A program made the translations under genes and the position numbers. The notes below the pieces were generated by a model. It ran no database searches and was not told where the DNA came from. It was given only the letters and a program-made list of their open reading frames with translations. DNA of 38,731 nucleotides from a virus. Location of the stretch: the IMG/VR virus record IMGVR_UViG_3300009506_000106, positions 1 through 38,731 of that record. One strand, given 5' to 3'. Positions 31,144 to 37,380 of this stretch are shown piece by piece (position 1 is the first letter of the stretch; the number at the start of each line of letters is the position of its first letter).

Positions 31144-31851
31144 CTATAGAACATCGCTTAATTTTACCTTTGGGAAAACATCGATTGAACTGGTCGGAGA
31201 GACATTCAGTATCTCGATCCCGATGCGCCGGGCGTCTTCTGCAATCTCCGGAAACCCTTTCAAATGCCTTCCGAAAGCCGGTTTTTTCCTCCTATTCTGG
31301 ATATCGCGGGAATGCGATCCATGCCAGTGGCTATAGGATGTCTTCTTGTCGATATTCATATCGAATCCGAGCAGTAAGATCTGCTTGACTCCGAAATGAT
31401 TGGCTATACTGATCGATGCTGCCCCACTATTCGAATTCCAGGCAACATGGTGCCGATCAGTATGGATGCCGTGGCGTTTGCCCGGATCTTTAGGGACGTA
31501 TTTGATGCCGTCAGTATCGCCTTTTTTCCGTTTGTCGAACCTCGGACAACATGTCAGTTTGAGACCGGGGAACTTCGCCAGTCTTAGCCGATGCACAAGA
31601 TACCAGGTCGAGTCGCCGAAAAACATGGCATCGATCCAGTCGCCGATCTGGTAGGCATTGTTGATGCCTATGACATGTTCTGCATGCAGTACGGATAGGA
31701 AATCAGAATAGATATGTGACGGATACTCACCGGATGCCACTTTTTTGACGACATCATCAGGAATACCGAAGACCTTGGTCAGAGATGAACCGCCACCGAT
31801 GATCCAACACCTTCCGTCCTGCCAGATGGGTGGAACCTTCCATGCAGGCAT
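31144..31851 (-). CDS. MptE-like (DUF115) Rossmann protein
   Basis: I prefer the ATG at 31851, which has GAGGT 4 bases upstream; an ATG at 31866 overlaps the previous stop but has a weaker site. The key segments are RCWIIGGGSSLTKV, then HVIGINNAYQIGDWIDAMFF, GDSTWYL, a conserved VAWNSNSGAASISIANHFGV and ILLLGFDMN. These match the phage-borne MptE-like/DUF115 family, related to sialyltransferase-type Rossmann folds (family knowledge). The GGGSS loop and NSGAASI suggest nucleotide or nucleotide-sugar binding. It opens the accessory block and may start or supply glycan synthesis. Its reaction is not established. Confidence 0.7.
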   Translation of the reverse strand: MPAWKVPPIWQDGRCWIIGGGSSLTKVFGIPDDVVKKVASGEYPSHIYSDFLSVLHAEHVIGINNAYQIGDWIDAMFFGDSTWYLVHRLRLAKFPGLKLTCCPRFDKRKKGDTDGIKYVPKDPGKRHGIHTDRHHVAWNSNSGAASISIANHFGVKQILLLGFDMNIDKKTSYSHWHGSHSRDIQNRRKKPAFGRHLKGFPEIAEDARRIGIEILNVSPTSSIDVFPKVKLSDVL

Positions 31852-31858
31852 AGCGACC

Positions 31859-32356
31859 TCATTCATTTAGGCTTCTAAGCAGTTCATCTGCCTCATGGAG
31901 GCGGAGAGCTTTTTCATTGAGAATCTTGCCGGTAACAGTATTGATGACGTTATACCACCCGGCGGACTGAACCACGATTTCATGCTCATTTTCCGGGTTT
32001 TCATTGCTGGCAGTATTGGCATCGGCGTCGGTTCCCGGTGCCTGGTCGGTGGTTTTGGCATCTGCCTGGGTTTCTGGAGTAGGCGGGTTTTCGAGATCGT
32101 CGAGAGCCTTTTTCTGCTCATCGGTCAGTTCGTTATCCGGAACTTTTTTCTTTTCGAATTCCGTTCTGCCTTTGAGCGGGGGTTCGACTGGCAGATCCTC
32201 TACCGGCTTTATGATGTCCCGGAATGCCTCAGGCACTTCGGACGGGTATGCATCGAATTTCTGCTGTGGCTTGATGATGTCCATCTTGCCGTTTATTCTT
32301 CTGAGCCGGTGGGTGCTATGCCCCGTATGGTGCCATCGAATTTTTTTCTCTTCCAT
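31859..32356 (-). CDS. Hypothetical protein following the major capsid gene (165 aa)
   Basis: AGGAGG stands 7 bases before the ATG. The N-terminus (IRWHHTGHSTHRLRRINGKM, DIIKPQQKFDAYPSEVPEAF) and the C-terminus (SAGWYNVINTVTGKILNEKA, LRLHEADELLRSL) look conserved and folded, with a long acidic Thr/Asp/Ala/Pro-rich linker (residues about 80-125) between. Phages often encode such a protein right after the capsid gene. A capsid-associated or connector-adjacent role is likely but the family is not certain. A weak intrinsic terminator precedes it, so its expression should be lower than that of the capsid protein. Confidence 0.6.
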   Translation of the reverse strand: MEEKKIRWHHTGHSTHRLRRINGKMDIIKPQQKFDAYPSEVPEAFRDIIKPVEDLPVEPPLKGRTEFEKKKVPDNELTDEQKKALDDLENPPTPETQADAKTTDQAPGTDADANTASNENPENEHEIVVQSAGWYNVINTVTGKILNEKALRLHEADELLRSLNE

Positions 32357-32374
32357 GATTTTCCTCCTGATTAG

Positions 32375-32399
32375 AAAAAAATAGCCTGATTAGCTATTT
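32375..32399 (-). terminator. Weak intrinsic terminator after the major capsid gene
   Basis: On the coding strand AAATAGC pairs with GCTATTT around a 7-base loop (TAATCAG) and runs straight into a row of seven T. The stem is only 7 bp and AT-rich, so partial termination is expected. It lies in the 83-bp gap after the capsid gene and would reduce transcription of the accessory block relative to the capsid gene. Confidence 0.55.
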
Positions 32400-32439
32400 G
32401 TGTTTATTCAAATCATTCAATAGATTCATTCAGTGCAGT

Positions 32440-33549
32440 TTAGGTATAATGGACGATGCCACTATGCCCTTCCTGATCTGCCCTTACCTGGGGAACTTGA
32501 ATGATTAAAACCTTGAACTTGTTGACCATCCCACCCTCAGTAGACCACTGGATGTTCTGCATCGCCATACCACGAACGATGCGGACGGTTTCCTTGTTCA
32601 TTTCCACGAGCTCGACATTGTCTGCAGGCATGGTGTCGATGACCTGCACGTCCTCGATGCCACCGATCTTGAGAATCCTCTCGCGGATGGTGGTACCCGG
32701 TGTCGTGGAATCATAATCATCGTCCATGACTGTCTCATAGTTGGTCGGGATATACAGTACCCACGGACCATAATGCCGGTCGTTGATGCTCGCCTGCTTC
32801 ATGGCACGAACATCTGCAACGATGTTCGCTCCGCCTTCGATGGCAGAATCGTCCCAATTTGCAGTAAGACTACCAGTATTTCGTTGCGGATGGTTGAGCA
32901 GGGAATAAATCGTCCCGCCACCATAGGCATAACTGGTATTTGTGAACGTCAAGGATTCGAGCTTTTCCGCCACCTTACGTGCTGCATGTTCTGCACTGGT
33001 CGCGTCAAGCGGGTTTCCGAGCTTTCTGCTATTCGCCAACACCCGCATATTGATCTCATAATCAACATGGATGATCGGAATTGGCATATAGACGTGTTGG
33101 AAGTCAGGACGGTCTCCCTGCCCCCTGGTGACGCCGTCCATGGTCATTTCTGCCTCCATGGAGTCCGACACCGTATGGGTTTCCAGGATGGTCGTTCCCA
33201 TTCCGTCTCCGAGATCATAGGTCAGTCCTCTTGAGATCAGACCGTTGACACCCGGCAGCCGGGTTCTGGCAACTTCCAGTATCGCCTCGTCGAGGGTCTT
33301 CCACTCATCTCTTCTGAGGGTGGCGTTCACCTGCAACGGATTGTTACTGCGTAGTGGGATCTGGCTATAATTCCTGATATCGCCCTTGTCCCCGCCCCGG
33401 AAGACTGTGATATATGACCTTCCGTCAGGATTGATATACGGTCTCATCATCCCGACATTGATGGCGCCCATTTCGAAGAAGCGTCCTGCAACCTCTCCCT
33501 GTCCACCGTTTATGCCGATCAAATCGACTTGCGCGTTAAAATCGTTCAA
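32440..33549 (-). CDS. Major capsid protein, HK97-fold encapsulin-like
   Basis: I set the start at the TTG at 33549, which lies 8 bases after GGAGG; a GTG at 33558 sits directly on that site and is less likely. The segments RRDEWKTLDEAILEVARTRL, PGVNGLISRGLTYDLGDGMG, then DFQHVYMPIPIIHVDYEINM, RVLANSRKLGNPLDATSAEH and AARKVAEKLESLTFTN match the encapsulin-like HK97-fold capsid group (family knowledge). The 369 residues are a normal length. No separate delta domain is visible, consistent with the separate protease/scaffold gene upstream. The strong ribosome site and following weak terminator fit very high expression. Confidence 0.85.
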   Translation of the reverse strand: MNDFNAQVDLIGINGGQGEVAGRFFEMGAINVGMMRPYINPDGRSYITVFRGGDKGDIRNYSQIPLRSNNPLQVNATLRRDEWKTLDEAILEVARTRLPGVNGLISRGLTYDLGDGMGTTILETHTVSDSMEAEMTMDGVTRGQGDRPDFQHVYMPIPIIHVDYEINMRVLANSRKLGNPLDATSAEHAARKVAEKLESLTFTNTSYAYGGGTIYSLLNHPQRNTGSLTANWDDSAIEGGANIVADVRAMKQASINDRHYGPWVLYIPTNYETVMDDDYDSTTPGTTIRERILKIGGIEDVQVIDTMPADNVELVEMNKETVRIVRGMAMQNIQWSTEGGMVNKFKVLIIQVPQVRADQEGHSGIVHYT

Positions 33550-33566
33550 CTGATTCACCTCCCCTC

Positions 33567-34088
33567 TTATACAATTTTTACTTTGATGCGTTTGTTATAG
33601 CCAATGACGCCTGACGACTCTTCCTCACCGGAAGAACTGCCAAGGTCAAGATGCTCCAGGGCGACGGCAACGATGTTCTGCGGATATACTGTGATGGCAC
33701 CCGCCTCCGCCGATTCGAACGACTCGACGTCAGCAACGTGCTTTTGCAGATATCCTGCACCGTTGGATTCGAGCGGATCGCCCACGTTGACATCCTCACC
33801 GTCTGCCAGGATCGCATAAACCTCTTCACCGCGTTGCGGAATCCAGACCTGCACCCGGTCGCCTGAGGAATAATTCGTCTTGATATCATTCCCCTGCAGT
33901 TCGTCCTCAAGGGCGAACATGACCGGTAGTGCGTTTCCACCGGCAGTAGCATGCGCCTTTACTGTCAGGGCATACAGTGCAGTCGAGGTCATGAATTCGA
34001 GCAACATACCGGGTGTAATCGTTCCACCCGCCAGATACTCTTCCTGGATGTCCAGGAATTTTTTCAACTTGATGGTATATTTCGCCAT
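33567..34088 (-). CDS. Capsid decoration-like protein (173 aa)
   Basis: AAAGGAGG lies 11 bases before the ATG. The segments GGTITPGMLLEFMTSTAL, KAHATAGGNALPVMFALEDE, LQGNDIKTNYSSGDRVQVWI and PLESNGAGYLQKHVA form a beta-tulip-like pattern as in phage head decoration or stabilising proteins (family knowledge). The order protease, decoration, capsid is the common one. It would bind the mature capsid at threefold or quasi-threefold sites. If the glycan cassette acts on the virion, this and the capsid protein are prime acceptors. Confidence 0.72.
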   Translation of the reverse strand: MAKYTIKLKKFLDIQEEYLAGGTITPGMLLEFMTSTALYALTVKAHATAGGNALPVMFALEDELQGNDIKTNYSSGDRVQVWIPQRGEEVYAILADGEDVNVGDPLESNGAGYLQKHVADVESFESAEAGAITVYPQNIVAVALEHLDLGSSSGEEESSGVIGYNKRIKVKIV

Positions 34089-34113
34089 TTAAGAGCTCAC
34101 CTCCTTTTGGGGC

Positions 34114-34623
34114 TTATTTTGTTTTGTTAAGTACAGTACCGGCAGGCAGTAAAATATCGCCTTCGTTTACTGCCACGCGACCGGCGCCACCACCCAAGGA
34201 ATAGTCCATTACTGGAGCAGGAATTGCCTTGTTGAGCTTTTCCAGTTCCTCGAATGGGCGGTCTTTGAGATCCTCGGCAGTATAAACGCCATTGGAATTG
34301 GCGACGATGGAATCGATTGTCGCCTGCCTTTTGGCGTTGTATTCCTTCATGCCGTACTGCAGATTTTCCCGGATGTCCTTCGGGAAAAAACCGAGAGCTT
34401 TTTCCGGGTCAGAAAGATTCTGGAGAACCTTTTTGACGACATCATCCTCGTTAACTGCCGGGGCGATGGGAGCTTTCGGCTCTTTTACTGCCAGTATCTC
34501 ATCGACACGGGCTTCGTTTAGGGTCAGAAGATATTCCCTGTCGTCCTCGGTGAAGGGCAGGTGATCTGCTTGGATGATCATCTCGACCTTCTCTTTGCAG
34601 CAGGGAGTCGTTTTTTGAGCCAT
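34114..34623 (-). CDS. Nested scaffold protein from internal start (169 aa)
   Basis: The in-frame ATG at 34623 follows AAAGGAGG (34634-34641) by 10 bases, a ribosome site as strong as those of true virion genes. The product begins MAQKTTPCCKEKVEMIIQAD and is helical and charged (LTLNEARVDEILAVKEPKAP, KKVLQNLSDPEKALGF), ending in a Gly-rich tail (YSLGGGAGRVAVNEGDILLP). This is the typical look of a capsid scaffold. Another ATG at 34632 sits too close to the site. Independent synthesis is inferred; it parallels lambda Nu3 inside C (established). Confidence 0.6.
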   Translation of the reverse strand: MAQKTTPCCKEKVEMIIQADHLPFTEDDREYLLTLNEARVDEILAVKEPKAPIAPAVNEDDVVKKVLQNLSDPEKALGFFPKDIRENLQYGMKEYNAKRQATIDSIVANSNGVYTAEDLKDRPFEELEKLNKAIPAPVMDYSLGGGAGRVAVNEGDILLPAGTVLNKTK

Positions 34624-36078
34624 TGTTTTCATACCTCCTTTCGAAGTATTTACTGTTATAAATTCAACCTGGCGCCTGACCTCAACAGGCTCTCCAGTAA
34701 ATTCGATGTTTTCATTATCGGTCAGTGAATATGTCCGCTTGTAAAAGGTACTGCCCGGACGATCCCGGTACTGCACCTCATAAACGAACCAATCATCATA
34801 GACCTCAACGAGGAAATGGAGCTTCGCGTCAGTATCCATAACATCCAGTTTCGACTGGATATCTCTGGTCTTCTCGCGATACCCCGCCTCGTTTTCCGCT
34901 ACCTGGGGCGTCGATACATACCGCCCCTGCCCTGCCAGTTTTTTAATGATGCCGACATCGTCGCCTTCATCAAATCCCGACTGGAACTCGTCGGCGAGCA
35001 GTGCATTTGCCTTGTGATCGATGATGCCTCGCATTTCTTCTGGCATGTCACCGAACTCCTCACTGCCGTCCTCGACGACTGCTTGAAGGGCGCGTTCGTT
35101 CAGATTTCCTGTTTTGGGATTGACGACCGGATACTTCAATCCTTCGTAGGAATCCAAAGATGAACTGCCGGCGAGAAAGTGGCTTGCCACCTTGAGCCGG
35201 TCTGCCTCATCGAGCTTGTCCCATTCACCCTTGACGCCGAAACTCTTGAGCGTCAGTTTTTTGGGGAATGCAGTCTTTTCTGTTCCTGCATAACTGAGGG
35301 CATTGATTAAAAATGGTTTCATGTTTTCTTCCTCACCTCCCTTCATGTTAGCTCTAACGCCACAACCATCTGCCCATGAGCAGGCGCCGATTCGGCCAGG
35401 TAAAAGGGCGAGGTGGTCTGGTCTATGGTTACGGGCGACTGCATCATATGCCTCGCCGTTCCATTCTCCGGGTGTAAATTCATCGTCAGTAATGACGCCG
35501 ATACTGACATCGAGCGGTTGACCCGCCATGATAATCTCGTAAGTGTCATTGGCATACTGACGCAGTTTCTGCTCATCGAGCCACGCCTCGGCTCTTAGCC
35601 GGGTGCCGTCCATATGGGTATTGAAGACTCGCCCGACAGTAAATTGTTCTATGTTTTCGGGCGTGTTCGCCGATGCAGGATTGCCGTCCTCATCATTCGG
35701 ATGAGGGACTGTTACTGGTCGACCATCCCAGGCAATCGGATATTTTCCGAGTTCTTCTGCAGAATGGAATAATGGGCCATGAGATCCTGCATGGACGCCT
35801 TCGACCATCATGACGACGGGAACCACGACCTGCCTTCTGCCTTCGAGCATCTCGATTCTGGTCGAATAATGCTCATGTAAACTGATGTATATTTCCATTT
35901 CGTTGCTCCCTACTGCACCGTTTGCAGATCTTATCGCTTTACCTTCGCAGAATTTCTGGCTTTTGCCGTCCGCGAGGCATGTTCTGAGTGTCGAATTGGC
36001 GATATGCACCCACTGCCTTTTCTGCACTGCAGTGAGCCCCTTTTTGTGTTTTTCAACGTCCCTGGATGTCCATGGCAT
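34114..36078 (-). CDS. ChaB-like / prohead protease (DUF2213-like) / scaffold polyprotein
   Basis: GGAGG lies 7 bases before the ATG. Residues 1-56 resemble a ChaB-like module (MPWTSRDVEKHKKGLTAVQK, AIRSANGAV). Residues 61-248 are a DUF2213-like prohead protease: VVVPVVMMVEGVHAGSHGPL, PLDVSIGVITDDEF, then DHLALLPGRIGACSWADGCG (family knowledge). Residues 253-485 hold the DUF6582-like segment (SFGVKGEWDKLDEADRLKVA, YEGLKYPVVNPKTGNLNERA). Residues 486-654 are helical and scaffold-like. Each junction has its own in-frame ATG with a ribosome site (35898, 35322, 34623), so several nested products may be made, as lambda C/Nu3 does. The protease would cut the scaffold during head maturation. Confidence 0.8.
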   Translation of the reverse strand: MPWTSRDVEKHKKGLTAVQKRQWVHIANSTLRTCLADGKSQKFCEGKAIRSANGAVGSNEMEIYISLHEHYSTRIEMLEGRRQVVVPVVMMVEGVHAGSHGPLFHSAEELGKYPIAWDGRPVTVPHPNDEDGNPASANTPENIEQFTVGRVFNTHMDGTRLRAEAWLDEQKLRQYANDTYEIIMAGQPLDVSIGVITDDEFTPGEWNGEAYDAVARNHRPDHLALLPGRIGACSWADGCGVRANMKGGEEENMKPFLINALSYAGTEKTAFPKKLTLKSFGVKGEWDKLDEADRLKVASHFLAGSSSLDSYEGLKYPVVNPKTGNLNERALQAVVEDGSEEFGDMPEEMRGIIDHKANALLADEFQSGFDEGDDVGIIKKLAGQGRYVSTPQVAENEAGYREKTRDIQSKLDVMDTDAKLHFLVEVYDDWFVYEVQYRDRPGSTFYKRTYSLTDNENIEFTGEPVEVRRQVEFITVNTSKGGMKTMAQKTTPCCKEKVEMIIQADHLPFTEDDREYLLTLNEARVDEILAVKEPKAPIAPAVNEDDVVKKVLQNLSDPEKALGFFPKDIRENLQYGMKEYNAKRQATIDSIVANSNGVYTAEDLKDRPFEELEKLNKAIPAPVMDYSLGGGAGRVAVNEGDILLPAGTVLNKTK

Positions 36079-36095
36079 TTTACTGCCTCCATCGT

Positions 36096-36284
36096 TTACT
36101 GCGTCCTAAGATGCCGGGTATGCACCCGCTTTTTGAACGCCTGGTATTTACTGCGGAGACCGAGACAGACATGTCCGCCATTCTCACCGCGAGCATATCT
36201 CTGATCCTTCCTGGAATCGCTCCTCTTCGCGCCGACCTCGCCATAAACCAGTCGGGCGATTGCCTTGCATCGTCCGCCGTTCAT
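36096..36284 (-). CDS. Small basic protein (62 aa)
   Basis: GGAGG lies 7 bases before the ATG, which overlaps the upstream stop as ATGA. The protein is strongly basic (MNGGRCKAIARLVYGEVGAK, LRSKYQAFKKRVHTRHLRTQ). Small proteins of this look are frequent in phage head gene clusters next to portal and protease genes, but I know no function. It could bind nucleic acid. Real gene status is supported by the ribosome site and tight packing. Confidence 0.6.
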   Translation of the reverse strand: MNGGRCKAIARLVYGEVGAKRSDSRKDQRYARGENGGHVCLGLRSKYQAFKKRVHTRHLRTQ

Positions 36285-36532
36285 GATGCCACCTCCGGTA
36301 TCATGTACAGTTTTTCCGGTTCCGGATTTTTAATGAACCGGTCAGAACCTTCCCTGCAGATCATTACAAATGCCCCATAGGGTCGCGAATGATCCATCTG
36401 AACCAGTTGAGCGAATTTCCTGACCTGCTCCTGATCCCTGCAATTGGCACTCGCCACATATTCTGTCCGCTCGATGACCGTATTTCCGTCATCGTCCTTG
36501 CCGTCATACTGCCAGTGAAATTGTACTTTCAT
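36281..36532 (-). CDS. Hypothetical protein (83 aa)
   Basis: The ATG at 36532 has AAGGTGG upstream and overlaps the methyltransferase-like stop as ATGA; the frame is open further up but without a site. The sequence MKVQFHWQYDGKDDDGNTVI, ERTEYVASANCRDQEQVRKF, then SRPYGAFVMICREGSDRF is a small alpha/beta domain. I do not recognise a family. It belongs to the dense run of small genes between MuF and the protease. Confidence 0.55.
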   Translation of the reverse strand: MKVQFHWQYDGKDDDGNTVIERTEYVASANCRDQEQVRKFAQLVQMDHSRPYGAFVMICREGSDRFIKNPEPEKLYMIPEVAS

Positions 36533-37180
36533 TCGATTGCCACCTTTCCCCAATCTATACCCCCCATGTATCGGAAGAAGGCGCAACAACATCCGTCCTG
36601 CCAGTCAATGAGCTTTTCGAAGGAATCCGGGTTGTTTTCGATGAACCTTTTCTGCACCTCGGCGATCAACCGCTTTCTGCCAAACCGCTTCTGGTAAAAA
36701 TGATAGTCCAGTAATCCCCAAATGGTTTTTCCGGGGATAAACGCCGGTCCCACCTGCCTTACTGCATATTCGAAGACAGGATTTCGTTTTGGCGCATCGA
36801 AGAGGCAAATCTCGATCTCCTGTTCTGGATTCCAGTGCAGGGTGTCGGTGATATTGCCCCGGTATGCGACGACATGGTGGTATATCTGATTAATGTTTTT
36901 AATGCAGAAAGGTAAAAGATTCTCGCCCTTGCGGATCTCAATTCCTGCATCACGTGCCTTTATGACCTCCTCCCTCCTCCTTGTTCGCCTTCCACCGGTC
37001 ATAGCAGTAAAACGGCTTGTTATAACCGGCGAATACAAGCCCCTGGAGGAGATAAAATGCAGTCGCGCCGAACCATGATCCGAGCTCGACTGCGACGCCC
37101 TCGCCAGTCCATCCTGCACCGATTTTGGTCAGGTAATCATGGACGTGTTCTGGCGTCATTGCCGGGATCTGCTCGGTCAT
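36529..37180 (-). pseudogene. Methyltransferase-like gene split by a frameshift
   Basis: Two frames together encode one SAM methyltransferase-like protein of about 215 residues. The first frame gives GEGVAVELGSWFGATAFYLL (motif I) and KPFYCYDRWKANKEE, then runs into a stop. The second frame resumes with EEVIKARDAGIEIRKGENLL, IEICLFDAPKRNPVFEYAVR and a C-terminal part that overlaps the next gene. The cause is visible: GAGGAGG occurs twice in tandem at 36966-36979 on the coding strand. Removing one copy restores AAG GAG GAG GTC and an open frame. It may be a true frameshift, a slippage-switched gene, or a sequencing error. The second frame also has an ATG (coding MTGGRR...) near the break, so a truncated product is possible. 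Confidence 0.7.
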
Positions 37181-37380
37181 TCTGATGCCTCATAAACAAT
37201 GTTATTCCCCTGACCGTCTACTGGCGCAGCATGGGGATTATCGCCATATGCGATTTCCCTCGGTATTCCTTCCGGGAATGCAATACAGACCGGCTTTTCG
37301 CTCAGTTCTGTGCCGTCGTTCTGATCGATGCCGACATAGTGAGCGCATTTTCTTTCCGAGCATCGGGGCTCGATTATCAT
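37177..37380 (-). CDS. Small Cys-containing protein (67 aa)
   Basis: AGAGG precedes the ATG, which overlaps the MuF gene stop as ATGA. The sequence MIIEPRCSERKCAHYVGI, then EKPVCIAFPEGIPREIAYGD and NPHAAPVDGQGNNIVYEASE has a C-x4-C-x-H ... C pattern that recurs in small phage proteins beside head genes. Metal binding by the three cysteines and the histidine is likely. No function is known to me. Confidence 0.65.
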   Translation of the reverse strand: MIIEPRCSERKCAHYVGIDQNDGTELSEKPVCIAFPEGIPREIAYGDNPHAAPVDGQGNNIVYEASE

